Below, in pieces: positions 23,701 to 34,796 of a DNA stretch of 64,000 nucleotides. Positions within the stretch are counted from its first letter, which is position 1. Every line of letters begins with the position of its first letter. The notes under the pieces are model-generated. The model saw only the letters and a program-made list of their open reading frames with translations, was not told where the DNA came from and did not search any database. Source of the DNA: Lineus longissimus (taxonomy: Eukaryota; Nemertea; Pilidiophora; Heteronemertea; Lineidae); NCBI RefSeq assembly GCF_910592395.1, contig NC_088322.1:8861431-8925430 (forward strand), written 5' to 3'. The position numbers and the translations under genes are program-made.

Positions 23701-25944
23701 GCTATCTCTTCCAGGCATGGGTTATAGATTACTGGTTGGAAAAGGTAGCAGATCCTAAAAAGCTTACCGTAGGCATGGGCACCTACGGACGTGGCTTCAC
23801 CCTTACTAGCAAGGACAAGTTCTATTTGGGCGCTCCAGCCAAGCAGGCCGCAAACAAAGGTCCGTTTACAAGGGAAGGCGGCTTCCTTTCCTATTACGAG
23901 GTAAGTTTTAGGCAAGGTGCATGTTATACATATATATATTTTATCACTGTCCAACTGAAACATATCCTGAAAGATGGTAATGCAACAATTTCGTCTCCCG
24001 GGTCAATGATAATTTTTTCCCATTTCTGATCCTGCAAATATTGCTCCCCAATGAATGGCTTTTAAGGGTTGAATTGAAGCACATTTGAAATAAAACATAA
24101 ATCAATATTATTAGCTTTTAATTACAGCGTCATAGAATCACGCTGTACTAAGTTCCAAGCCCCACTGCGTTGCTTTTTTTGTTCAGGCTTGTGATATGCT
24201 GAAGACGGGAGGGCAGCACTACTACAATGATGAACAGGAAGTTCCATACGTTGTTAAGGGCGACCAATGGTTAGGATATGATGATCCTAACAGTTTGACA
24301 AATAAGGTACGTACCGATAACTCAGTTATTAGCTTTACTGTATCTACACGCTACATAAGTTGTACTCGATGCGATATACTCAAACCTGTACAAAGGGCAC
24401 TAAAGACAAGAACTAGGGGTCCAATTATAATGGCCCCCGCGTTAGTGAACTCTTCAATTAAGGAATTGATACCGAACTGGAGGTATTGGTTGTCTCACCA
24501 AGACCGCTCAAAACTCCAACATGAACGCCTATCTCACTGTTTGACCACCTGATAACAAAGGCGAACAATGGGATATGCGTTCACGTGGACTTTTCGGGGG
24601 CTTTGCGAAAATTCCTTTAAACCTGAAGCCCAAGCCAGCAAACCCTAGTTCCAACAAACCGTATTTCGAAATGTAGTGTATCTTTATTTCCTTTTTTCCA
24701 AGGTCAATTACATGAAATCAAAAGGCCTTGGAGGTGGAATGATCTGGGCTTTGGATCTTGACGACTTCAAGGGCGACTTCTGTGGTGCGGGGCCTTATCC
24801 TCTCCTGAAGGCTATCAATAAGGCCCTCTACGGGAAGTGAGTGTATGCGTAAAATAGTCAGCCTATTTATTCATCAGCATAGACTTGGTCAGTGATTAAT
24901 AGGCTTATTCCAGTCGTTGTAAAAATATTAATTGAAATTGAAATTGGGATTGAGATTTTTCAATTAAGAAATATGTTACAAACTCAATACATGTATAAAT
25001 GTCAACAATGCTGTTGTCTACGCCGATATAAATGTAGCTACATAATGTATACAATTTCATAATTTTGACACGTGTGGTTACTCTAGATCTAAAGCAGCAA
25101 TGTGTATTACATTTTACCTCTGCCTAATACTTGTGCCACATGTAAAGGCAATGTTCATGAACGACGTACGCCTTTAACACTAGATAGGAACAGGCCTTAG
25201 ACTCTATCGCACATAAGAATATGTTCAGTATTAAATTGGACTACTACAACTATATTTGGTCTTGAAGAAGTTGATTGGTGAAATAATCAAAGAAACACGG
25301 GCTCGTAAAATAATGACCGCCATCGAAAAAAGTTACCGTTTACATCCATGTCTTGCTTACCTTTTCGGTAAATCATTTTACATTTTACACATTTTTCAAA
25401 TTTCTAGCGTGAAACCTAGCCCGCAACCAACGGGGCCAACAAGGCGACCAGTTACCCAAGGGCCCACACAAGGTCCCACGAAGTCCACAACCAGAGGTCC
25501 CACAACCACCCATGTTCCAGGTATTCTTCGGATCAGGGTCAAATTTACTTAATTTTTATTCGGCTATCTAATATTCTTTAGAATGTTGAATCAGGAAACA
25601 CAAGTTACAATTCTGAGAACAAATTGTAGACTGTGTACTGTCGATGTCGCAAATACCAAACGCATAATTGTAAAAAAAACACAGCTACCCTTGGCAAGTA
25701 TTCAAGAATGCTTCAGGTCTTCATTGGATTAACGTTTGAGTACTCATCACATTTTGTTCACCTTACAGGCACCCCATTCTCGTGTGAAGGAAAGGCCGAT
25801 CGCTTCCACCGAAACCCGGACAACTGCGCCCAATTCTACCAGTGTGTGGCTGGCACAGCGTACGGACCTACAACGTGTGCAGATGGATTGGTATTCAATA
25901 CTGATTCAAACAATTGTGACTGGCCAGCAAATGTTTCATGCTAA
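20748..25944 (+). CDS. secreted GH18 chitinase with CBM14 tail (gene 2)
   Basis: Exons are 20748-20799, 21245-21434, 21944-22199, 22555-22679, 23148-23271, 23715-23900, 24187-24306, 24703-24836, 25408-25520 and 25769-25944. All introns are GT-AG and in frame; product 491 aa. Residues 1-17 are a signal peptide ([17 protein letters not shown]). The GH18 domain carries [10 protein letters not shown] with catalytic Glu at 146. A short Pro/Thr/Gly linker (repeated GPT) is followed by a six-cysteine CBM14 domain ending at the stop. Exon sizes match gene 1 exactly except exon 6 (186 vs 201), the linker exon (113 vs 230) and the last exon (176 vs 173); all phases are the same. The duplicates therefore share an ancestral gene structure. 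AATAAA at 25944-25949 overlaps the last base of the stop codon. Predicted active; physiological role not determinable here. Confidence 0.94.
24560..24622. repeat. dispersed repeat shared with 42848-42945
   Basis: CGAACAATGGGATATGCG followed by TTCACGTGGACTTTTCGG and CTTTGCGAAAATTCC closely matches the block at 42848-42910. Both are non-coding, and this one lies in a chitinase 2 intron. The family and ends are unknown. Confidence 0.5.
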
Positions 25945-26636
25945 ATAAATCCATTTGTCTTGGAGCAAGTCGAAACCCTTTTTACGTATTTTTTATTTTT
26001 TTATTCGTTATACTTGGTGTTTTATAAAAGGAAAGTGAAAGCGGCGTTAAGGTTTATATTACGAAATGAACTTGATTTAACTCATTTTCATTGGCTCTGT
26101 CCAGATCACCTGGTAGTACCGTCGGGCTTGTGGTATTCGACTCGAGGACTCTATGACGCGATCGAGTTGGGCATTTTTTGAAGAATATCACTGCTCGGAA
26201 TGTTAGTTATACATATAATCATAAGTAGAGAAAAAAACATTAAGTACCAAACGTTACAACCCCCTTTCCGGCTGTTTTCACCGTATTTAACCCGTCCATT
26301 TTTCATTTCCCACAAGTTCGCATTTTCGATAAAACCATGCGCTATGTTGCTATGGAAGCCAACTGGTACCCGTCCCAATTTTGCACGAATACAGTAGCTA
26401 GTCTGGTTCTTATCGCTGTTGATACACGGCGGTGGGGTAGCTTCAGATCCGCAGCTTCGGGAACCAAAATGATAGCGATTGCGTATTTGGCCCACATCCT
26501 TCCATAGCTGGTACGCCAATAGCAGGGGAGGGAGAGAGTCCTTCGAAAAGAGTAGGTTGAGAATGTTACGGCTGTCCGGGAGGCAGAGAATTGGACTCGG
26601 CAACGCAGTGAGCAAGGACTCGTCCTAATTACTCAC
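25945..26636. other. spacer downstream of chitinase 2
   Basis: After the chitinase 2 stop and poly(A) signal I see no supported gene. A 154-codon minus-strand open frame at 26151-26615 has no recognisable domain and no clear splice partners. It could belong to the candidate collagen-like gene to the right, but I cannot support that. Confidence 0.4.
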
Positions 26637-26720
26637 CAGGTGGCAGGACGGTGATTACCAGATAGCACGTGTGGCCTCGCCCACCGAGCGGTCCTGGCAT
26701 TCCCAGTCGGCCTGGTCGGC
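26637..26720 (-). CDS. possible isolated exon with collagen-like Gly-X-Y repeats
   Basis: On the minus strand an acceptor (GATATGTATTCAG) ends at 26721 and a GTGAGT donor starts at 26636. The 84-bp exon is symmetric phase 1 and open. It reads GRPGRLGMPGPLGGRG followed by HTCYLVITVLPPG. Five consecutive Gly-X-Y triplets suggest a short collagen-like segment. No neighbouring exons were recognised, so this may be an exon relic or chance. Confidence 0.25.
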
Positions 26721-27556
26721 CTGAATACATATCAAAGGGGTAATCCATAATGCACTGTCGACGTTTTCAAAAGAGTACACAGACGGATGAGGGCAGTGAC
26801 ACATGTACGTATTCTAACTGATGATGGTCAGTGAAGCGTGCATTTACAGAGATTTCACAACTAGGCACGGCATTTATCTCACAAACTGGTTTGATACCAC
26901 GCTCAATCACGGACATGGTTCAACTTATATTGCACAATGAGTAAAACCTGATCAAGAAGACGATGTTTTTCAACTGGGTATAAATCTCAATCACTAATCA
27001 ATAGCAAGTTCGCCTTGCTCATCCAAAATGTCTGGGGACCATTGATATTACTCATGTTCTTGTTTCTTTCTTTCTGTTCCAATTCCACAAACATTGTTCT
27101 CCAAAACAGCTAAATAAACCAAAAATCGATCACCCCTATACCACCAAACATAATCCCATCTATTGTACGTCGCAAAAGACTTTTCAAAATTCGGATCATT
27201 TCGATGACTTTGAAGCGTTTTTATGCTCCGATTTTCTGATTTGTTTGAAAATCTCCTAAGCGATTCAGTCAATCACTACTACCAGGCCACGCTCGTTTTG
27301 GTGACGTCACGTAACACGAGTTCGATTCGATGACATCACCTATTAACCCGAGTTCAATGCGAGTGTTAGTATTCTCATATAAAACAGTTAACTCGGCTTA
27401 TAACTCGGCTTACTCGATTCACGCATGCGCGTTTGAAGCCACGGGCAGTGGGCCTAAATGAGGTTATCGCATCTACATTTCGTGTTGGTTTTCCTTCTCT
27501 ATAAATCACCATCCATTTATTTCATACACACCCAACCCCTCATTCCCCCCCCCCCT
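26721..27556. other. spacer left of the gypsy element
   Basis: No gene is supported. The interval ends in a C-rich run (27546-27555) that forms part of the target site of the adjacent LTR element. Confidence 0.5.
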
Positions 27557-27737
27557 TGTCGTGTCCTTTTGATCCGCAGGGTCCACGATTAACGAGATTA
27601 AGATGGATTTAATAAACAAAATGATGAATTACTTTATTATCCTTGACGCCATGTTTCCGGAAGTCCCTTACATGTCCAACGCGCATGCATGGCGGGAAAA
27701 CTAAGTTACAATGGCGGGAGATTCAAATATCACTACA
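27557..27737 (-). repeat. 3' LTR of the gypsy element
   Basis: This is the downstream LTR in the element's own orientation. It is 181 bp and matches the copy at 32586-32766 with about 8 substitutions and no length difference. It borders the CCCCT target duplication on its outer side and the polypurine tract on its inner side. Confidence 0.92.
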
Positions 27738-27746
27738 TCCCCCAAG
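27738..27746 (-). promoter_or_regulatory. polypurine tract of the gypsy element
   Basis: On the element strand this reads CTTGGGGGA directly before the 3' LTR start TGTAG. This is the expected place and composition for the plus-strand primer. Confidence 0.6.
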
Positions 27747-28169
27747 CTTAGTATAAAACTGGACAAGTTTTAACTCATTCCTCTTAGAAATAATACTCCA
27801 ACTGGAAAATATTTGAAAATAAAACACTTGAAGACATGGCAAACTTTGTCTTCACAAATACTGACTAGGCATACTGAGACAAACTTCCAAATTGTCCTAA
27901 ATTACTAACTCAAACTGACTATAACAGGAATAATCAACATTGAAAACTTCAACCTGACTAATGATTAAGGTTGTGACTAAAATATACTTGCTTAGAACAT
28001 ACAAACAACACACAGGAAAAACATGTCCTGAAAAACTTGATCAACATTACTACTGTCTCTTAAGTCACAATCATGGACAATTCGTAGACAAATCTACAAG
28101 TCCTATGACATTACTTCACCACAAAATCTCTCAAGTAACTAGGTGTACTCCTGACCCTAAATGACCTTC

Positions 28170-29306
28170 TCACTTTGGTTCAACAGGTTCAACTGACTGA
28201 GAGTTTTCTGGAGGTGCAACTGGAATCCCAGAAGTGTCCACATTTTGAGTGGTTGTGACAACTGTCGTCTCAATAGGAGACAAGTCTGGCTCATGCAGGG
28301 CCAACTCAGGGTTGCTCTGAGTCTCAGAGACTTCAGGCTGCCCCTGTATTCTAACTTCATAAGTGATGTTGGAATCTCTAGATTCCCCAGATTGAACTTG
28401 AGAACTCTCAGAAGTTGTGTCTGCTGTTACACTGGATTCAGAAGTGCATGAGTGATACTTCTTGACATGGTTCAGTGCTCTCAATTTTACACCTTTTGAA
28501 TTCTTGAGCAAAACAGCACCGCTCACTTTCTCAACAACCTCATATGGTTCAATCTCGTAATTAGGCCTCAGCTTGTTTTTACCGAAATTTTCTAAGAGCA
28601 ACACCTTGTCACCAGGTTCCAACTCAGAAACTTCAGCATTTCTACGGCTGTCTGCATACTGTTTCTGCCTACGTTTGGAAATAGCATCTCGCTCTCTAAA
28701 CTTTGCCTGCCAATCCGATTCTGTAACCTCTCTTTTTGGCTCAACCCTCAGTTTTGGCAGTCTACATTTCAACTCTCTACCCATTAGTGCTCTGGCTGGA
28801 GAGACACCAGTCTGTGTATGTGGCGCTGTCCTATAGTCAAACAGGAATTACTCAACCTCTTTACGCCAATCAGTCACTTCAAGCTTTGCTATTCGAATGA
28901 TTTTCAACAAAGTCTCATTACAACGTTTAACGTTACCATTGCTCTGAGGCAAGTATGGAATGGTGCACCTGTGATCAATGTCTAGGTAGTCTAAGAAGGC
29001 TTCAAATTCACGTGATTTGAAAGGCGGTCCCTTGTCTGACCGTACTGAATGAGGAATTCCATGGGTAAGGAATACTGACTCCAGAGCTCTGATCACACGT
29101 GTGGCATCTGTCTTCTTCAGAAACACAATCTCAGGCCATCGACTATAATAATCAGTGATTACAAGCAAATGATCTCCATTGGAGATTTCTAACAGATCTA
29201 AGGCTATGTCAAACCATGGGCCCTCAGGCAGTGTGTGGTTGGCTTGATTGGCTCCGGCTTGGGTCGTGAACCCACCAGCTGGCACAAATGGCAGTGCTTT
29301 ACACAT
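28170..29306 (-). pseudogene. gypsy integrase region (broken)
   Basis: The frame 29306-28851 carries the integrase core: VITDYYSRWPE with the first Asp and VRSDKGPPF with the second Asp. The position expected to hold the catalytic Glu reads Lys in SNGNVKRCN. A TAA at 28848-28850 interrupts the chain, and the same frame resumes to 28170 with a C-terminal domain ending near a HVKKYHSC motif. The HHCC zinc finger upstream (about 29280-29400) is split over frames: the His pair is out of frame with the end of the RT frame, and the CHLC pair is out of frame with the core. Strand transfer activity is not expected. Confidence 0.85.
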
Positions 29307-29367
29307 GTTTCTACATCCTTATCCATTCCCGGCCACCACACTCTTTCTCGAAGCCTAGACTTCATTC

Positions 29368-31341
29368 TCACCATGTTTTGGTGTTCACTTGGTGGCCAAA
29401 TTTGAGAACTTTGGGGCGCAGACTCTCTTGGATGAAGATTTTTCTGCCCCTCATGACCACATGACCATATAACCAGAAATCATTCTTCATGTGGTAGATG
29501 GGATCATCTTTCAACTCACGCCAGTCATCAGTCAAAATAGCCCTCTCTACCAATTTCAGGCCTGGGTCTTTCAGACTCTCAGCTTCGATTTCCTTAATGC
29601 TCATGGCACCAGGAACACTCTCAGCTACTACAGAGAACGCAAACTCTTCGCTTCTGGCTTCATCACTAGCTATATCATTACTACTCTCAACAGGTAACCT
29701 ACTGAGTGGATCTGCATCTTTCCCCTTGATATGCTTTATAGTGTAGTCAAACTGCTGGAGATATAGCAACCAACGTTCTATTCTAGCAGAGGGTGGTCTA
29801 GAGTATGGATCAAGCACTTTCAGTAAAGGCTTGTGATCTGTCCGGATCTCAAAAGATGATCCCGTGAGATACGACGCAAACTTGGAACAGGCCCATTTTT
29901 CACCAAGGGCTTCCCTCTCAAATTGTGAGTACCTACTTTCACAATCAGACAACTTTCTGGTTGCGTAGTGAACAGGATGGAAGTGGCCATCAGATTGCTG
30001 CTGTTCAAGGATCGCCCCCAAACCTACCGGTGACGCATCGGTTACTACTCTTGTTTTGGCCCCGGGCTTGAAGCAAGCCATGAAAGGTGGCGAAACTAGG
30101 CTATCTTTAGTCTCCTTGAACGCTTTGTCATGCACTGATGTCCATTTCCACTCTGCTGAACAACCAGTAAGCTCCCACAGTGGAGCAGTGATTATTGAAA
30201 AAATTCTGATGTACCTTGAACAGAACTGGGCGAGACCAAGAAAACTCCTAAGTTCAGCTTTGGTCTCAGGCTTTGGAGCCTTCACTATGGCAGACACTTT
30301 CTGCTCACTCACTTTCAAACCCTTGCTAGTCATGACATGACCCATGAAATCCATGGACTCACCAACAGCACACTTTGGAAAATTCAACGTCAAACCATGC
30401 TCAGCCAAGCGCTGAATTACCAACTCGACTCTCTCATATAAATATGCATAGTCATCTGCGACAACTCTGATGTCATCATGTATGTTGTGGGCTCCCGGAC
30501 AACCCTTCAACACCTGTGCTATCAACTGCTGAAACTTCTCGGTGGCCATGTTGGCCCCCAAAATCAACCTATTGTACCGGTAAAGCGAGCTAGGACCTGA
30601 AAAAGTGATGCCCCTACTATCAGGGTGCAACTCAACTTGGTGGAAAGCACTGTTCAAATCCAATTTACAGAAAACTTTGGCTCCTGATATTTCAGACAAA
30701 CTCTCCTCTACCGTAGGCACGGGATGTTTCTCCCTTTTAATTGCGGTGTTGGCCTTTCTCATGTCTAAGCATAGACGCAGATCGCCATTAGGCTTGAGGA
30801 CGGTCACTAACGGACTCACCCATGAAGTTGGACCAGTTACTGGTTCAATGACATCCAACTTCAGTAACTCATCTAGTTTCTGATTCACCTTGTCTCTCAG
30901 ATTGAAAGGAATGCGTCTGTGCTGCACCGAAGGTTTGACATCAGAATCGATGTGAAAATTTAACTGGTAGTTTTTTAGTTTACCTAGGCCTTGAAACACC
31001 GAGGGGTATTTGCACCTGAGCCTAGATAGAATATCATGATCATTATAATGAGCAATGTGCCTGGGATTTGATGGAGGTCCCACCCTGAGGATACCAATTG
31101 ATACACATACAGATCGGCTGAGCAACACTGACTGATGGCTGGCTGGTACTACAAAGAAATCGACATAGGCAGTGTTGCCTGTCTCCGTGACCTCTATTCT
31201 TAGTGCGGTTTTACCTAGAATAGCCAGTGGTTCTGTTGAGCCATATGTGTAAATATTGGTGTCGCATCCTCTGAGTGACGGCACTGACCGTCCGTATTCA
31301 TCGCTGTCTTGCTTGATTTTCTTGAAAGTCGACTCCCCCAT
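29368..31341 (-). pseudogene. gypsy pol: protease end, reverse transcriptase, RNase H
   Basis: A 657-codon open frame. The first ~100 residues are the C-terminal part of a retropepsin whose DSGA active site sits in the overlapping gag frame. The RT fingers and palm show LRLCLDMRKAN, FCKLDLNSAFHQ and the catalytic box NIHDDI, with both aspartates present. Next come the thumb and connection (LRSFLGLAQFCSRYI), then RNase H with VVTDASPVGLGA and TDHKPLL. The C-terminal end runs into the integrase finger and stops because of a frame change. The RT itself looks intact, so the copy is young in evolutionary terms. Confidence 0.88.
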
Positions 31342-32348
31342 GTCGCCCCCGAATCTATGACAACAGGAATGTCCGAGTATTGTATCTTGACACTGAATGT
31401 CTCTACGCGATTGACATTGGTGGGCGATTGCTCGTTATGGAACACATAGTACTCATCGTCGTCACCTGATGCCTCCTTGAAAGTTGCAGCGAAGTGATTG
31501 GTATCGTTAGCAGCGTTATCAACATCCACTGCATGTACTGAATGACGCGCTTTGCCACCGCGGCCTCGTCCACGGCCACGATGACCCCCACGCCCGCGGT
31601 TAGACGGGGCTGGCACTGTTGTTGTGCTCGGCGACTTTGAATGACAACAAGCCTCGAAATGGCCTTTCTTGTTGCATTTCCTGCACAAATTATCCTTCGA
31701 ACGCCGACAATCCTTGGCCAGATGGCCCGGAAGATCGAAACGATAGCATTTGGCTTTTGGTTGAACAAAGTTCGCATTGTTGTTGGCTGCCGTACCGGAC
31801 TCTAGGGTTAGCGCCTCCTTGTTGTGGTAGGAGCCCACGATTTCAACCAACTTTCCAAACGTTAGCTTGTCCACTCGATACAGCTTCGATTTCAGTGACT
31901 TGTTCTTTATGAACAGCATCACACGGTCCCTGACCTGATCCGATGACTCGTCGTTCTCGAATTCACAGTCCTTAACAAGTGTTTTCAGTCTCGTAATGAA
32001 ACTATCTATGTTTTCTTCCCCTTTTGGGTTGAGGGAGTAGAACTTTTGCCTGGACATTGGTACATTTTTCTTCAGCTTGAAATGATCCGTCATGCATGTA
32101 ACGGCTTTGGCGTAGTCCTTATCCTCCACCTGTTTATCGGCTGGTTTCGTGTAAAAGTGGTTTCGTACACCTGCACCGTCCACATGCAAGAAGAGGGCCT
32201 TCCTCTGTACATCGTCCGTCAAACCTGCAGCACCCAGATAAAGCTTGAAGTCTTTGACCCAGCGGTCCCACTTAGGGGCCAAACCCTCAGGCTCACCTAC
32301 AGTGCTGAACTCTGCCACCGTGGGCAGGCCTCCTACAGATATCGACAT
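31215..32348 (-). pseudogene. gypsy gag with zinc knuckles, running into protease
   Basis: This 377-codon frame starts with ATG at 32348, 238 bases from the 5' LTR. Residues ~1-200 are a capsid-like alpha-helical region. Two knuckles follow: CYRFDLPGHLAKDC, in which the second Cys position is Phe, and an intact CRKCNKKGHFEACC. A basic RG-rich stretch (RGRGGHRGRGRGRGG) then leads to the protease motif VVIDSGA. After this motif the frame is lost; the rest of the protease is in the -1 frame. I see no standard slippery heptamer, so a base change in this copy is more likely than programmed frameshifting. Confidence 0.83.
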
Positions 32349-32564
32349 GTTTCACGGCTTGCAGCTGATGCAGTCTCTCCGGACTTTGCGTACAATACAA
32401 TGCACACCGTGTATGCACGTGTGTGTACAATGCACACCGTGAACGTACAGTCAATGCACAGGGGCAGTGTGGGGATTTCGCGTTGGGAACGGCTTGCCGA
32501 CTCCTTAAAACTTTTTACAGTTTATACATTTCTATACCGTCTTGACTTTGGCCTGCATGGATCG

Positions 32565-32582
32565 TTCGAATCCTCGTCGCCA
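32565..32582 (-). promoter_or_regulatory. tRNA primer binding site of the gypsy element
   Basis: Three bases inside the 5' LTR the plus strand reads TTCGAATCCTCGTCGCCA, exactly the form of a tRNA T-loop, T-stem, acceptor strand and CCA end. The element strand is its complement, starting TGG. I cannot say with certainty which tRNA. Confidence 0.7.
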
Positions 32583-32585
32583 TTT

Positions 32586-32766
32586 TGTCGTGTCCTTTTG
32601 ATCCGCAGGGTCCACGATTAACGAGATTAAGATGGATTTAATTAACAAAATGATGAATTAATTAATTATCCTTGACTTCATGTTTCCGGAAGTCCCTTAC
32701 ATGTCCAACTCGCATGCGTGGCGGGAAAACCAAGTTACAATGGCGGGAGATTCAAATATCACTACA
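32586..32766 (-). repeat. 5' LTR of the gypsy element
   Basis: This is the upstream LTR in element orientation, 181 bp. It is bordered outside by CCCCT (32767-32771) and inside by the primer binding site. Confidence 0.92.
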
Positions 32767-33497
32767 CCCCTGTACACACCTTCTACGCTCTCGTCATAAC
32801 CCCCTTCCCCTCTACGCATATGGATACCATCATCAGGCACCACTGCTTCCTCCACAATCCTGGGGCCCATCAAATTTGCTGGTAAGCAAATTTCTCAGTC
32901 TATTTTTGTTTAGGTTCACTGTATTTCATTGAAGATCCGTTAGCCAAAGACCTGATAGAAATTGATCGACTAAACCATAATCACTCAGATAGAAGTAAAG
33001 TATGATGTGGTGAGATCACAAGAGATAATTCCCATTGCCCACCACGGTCAACCAACTTGTTACAACCTCACGACCCACACATTTAATCAGTCTGAAGGAA
33101 CAGAACAAATGGCCTGTTTAGCGTTAACAGTTCAGTTTACACCGTGCAATAAGGTCCTCAGATCTATATGGTTGGTGTTAAAGTGGTTGAATGGCGCCTC
33201 CAGAAGCAAGCAACAGCGCCACCCGTAGCATAAATAAGAACTGCTTAGTGACGTCATGGTTTCCTTATACGGCATCTCATTTGCATATTTTTACAACCTT
33301 ATTTACTACGAGTTATAAATATGCCAGTAGCACGTGGATCATGCCGGGCGGCGCTGTCAGGTGTTTCCACTATGGGTTACATAATCGGCTACAAAGAGGA
33401 CAGTGTTCTAGTAAATGAAGTTAGCAATGATAGCGAAAGAATGTTAGTGCATGTTACGCAGTCAATAGCGATAGTAGTGAGTTGGAGAGAGGAGAAA
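32767..33497. other. spacer with inverted-repeat partner and a TATA-like site
   Basis: The segment 33118-33180 (GCGTTAACAGTTCAGTTTAC, ACCGTGCAATAAGGTCCTCA) is repeated in inverse orientation at 49574-49641. A TATAAATA at 33314-33321 follows an ATTTGCATA octamer-like site at 33280-33288. This could be a promoter for the open frame at 33498. Confidence 0.35.
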
Positions 33498-33836
33498 ATG
33501 GAAAATGGCGAGAATAGTAGTATGGATTTCGAGTCGCCGGTGGATTCTGGGCCGGTGGAGAGCGAGGCCCCTGATCCGAACAGTACAGAAGAAATGGAGC
33601 AGCATATTATCCAAGACTTGTTTGACAACCATGAAGACTCAAGATATTTGCCAGAATTGCGGGCAATGAACATGAGTGAAGAGGAGATGGGACCTAATGC
33701 GTTTATCCGCGAGCGAATCGACGAGACGAGGCATTTTTCAAGCATCCGAATGGTACCTTACAGATCCGCAAGGGGCGCGTTACCGAAAAACTTCTTTTAT
33801 TTATCAATGAAACCTTATTCCCGGCTTAGGTTTTGA
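33498..33836 (+). CDS. hypothetical acidic protein (possible first exon)
   Basis: From ATG 33498 the frame encodes 112 residues, the first ~75 strongly acidic (SEAPDPNSTEEMEQ, NMSEEEMGP). A consensus TATAAATA lies ~180 bp upstream. No domain was recognised. The C-terminal part is basic and may be read-through into non-coding DNA, so the true exon could end earlier at an unseen donor. Alternatives are a relic of a mobile element or a chance frame. Confidence 0.25.
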   Translation: MENGENSSMDFESPVDSGPVESEAPDPNSTEEMEQHIIQDLFDNHEDSRYLPELRAMNMSEEEMGPNAFIRERIDETRHFSSIRMVPYRSARGALPKNFFYLSMKPYSRLRF

Positions 33837-34239
33837 CCGGGCCGTGATTAAACCCGTTATCAAAATGGGCATTGCGATCTCGAATTCGTCCACTAAAAAA
33901 CGAACCTTCATTCACTAAAGCATGACTACAATTGGACGTGGGACGTGCCAGGGCTTGGTCAGAAAACGTGCTTAGGCGTAAAGTCTTAATCATCACATCA
34001 TTTAATATATTATCGAATATTTGAATCGATTTTGGCTAAGAGATTTTGGTTTTCAGTAAATTCTGGCATTTCGTGTGGATAACGACTATTTTGACTGTCT
34101 GAGAGTTCGACATTCTAGGTGAGTACAAACTTGTTACCGGTGATATCGAGAATTTTGGTGATTCAGATTTAAATACTGCCGGCTATTTTTAAATAATCCG
34201 TTTTGTACTTTTGTGAGCTCAGGCAAAAACAAAACTACA

Positions 34240-34373
34240 ATGGCGATCAATGCAACAATGGCTAAAAGTAGTCTTGCCTGGTTTAGTGATAAATCCTCAT
34301 TGGAAAAGCGTTTGATGCTACTTGGTATTCGGGTCAGTCTAACCGTTGTGGCCATTTTGTACATTGTTTGTTG
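34240..34373 (+). CDS. possible exon with cytoplasmic tail and signal anchor
   Basis: ATG at 34240 opens 44 codons ending at a strong GTAAGT donor (34374). The peptide has a short tail with WFSDKSSLEKR and then a hydrophobic span LMLLGIRVSLTVVAILYIVC, typical of a type II membrane anchor. M13 metallopeptidases (neprilysin/ECE type) start in this manner, but the resemblance is weak. No downstream exon was found before the retroelement that starts within about 50-100 bases. It may be the orphaned start of a disrupted gene. Confidence 0.3.
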
Positions 34374-34796
34374 GTAAGTACTGTCATGAAGTAGGAGTAC
34401 TGTATGTTATTGTAAGCAAGTCTGCCCTTGGCTAAAATCTCACCTTGGCTGCGTGTGAGGTCAGAACCACCTATGCTTGAAAGGGAATGATGGCAACAGA
34501 CCAAGCACGAGAGCAAGGTGAGGGTTTCTGATTGGAGAAGCTTGGGGTGGGGTTGCAGGAAGGATTTTGTAAGAAAGGGGAGTTGAAGATAGAGAGGAGT
34601 AGTGAATGGAATAAAAAGACGAGTGCACCGCAAAATTAGGAGTTGTGTTTAATATGATAAAAGGTCCCTCACAACAAATGATGGAAAAAACCCGAGGAAG
34701 ATTTCGTGTATGTGTCTTGTGTCACAAAGTCAATGCCAATGGGGATCTGAGGGTATGCCATGCCAGTATATAACACCAGGTCGTATGATCATAATG

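Larger units (their letters stand above)
27557..32766 (-). mobile_element. Ty3/gypsy LTR retrotransposon, complete ends, decayed ORFs
   Basis: Reading leftward, the element is LTR - primer site - gag - protease/RT/RNase H/integrase - polypurine tract - LTR. Both LTRs are 181 bp (27557-27737 and 32586-32766). They begin TGTAG and end CGACA on the element strand and differ at about 8 positions by eye. A 5-bp duplication, CCCCT, flanks it at 27552-27556 and 32767-32771, so this is one intact insertion. The coding region is inactivated: a frame change in the protease active-site region, two frame changes across the integrase zinc finger, one in-frame stop at 28848-28850, and a Lys where integrases have the third catalytic acid. 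No envelope gene is present. Confidence 0.93.

Noticed and set aside
26151-26615. 154-codon minus-strand open frame
   Set aside because: No recognisable domain, biased composition or splice support; kept only as a possible neighbour of the collagen-like exon.
31300-31360. Programmed -1 frameshift between gag and pol of the first gypsy element
   Set aside because: The frame change lies inside the protease active site and there is no standard slippery heptamer; a mutation in this copy fits better.
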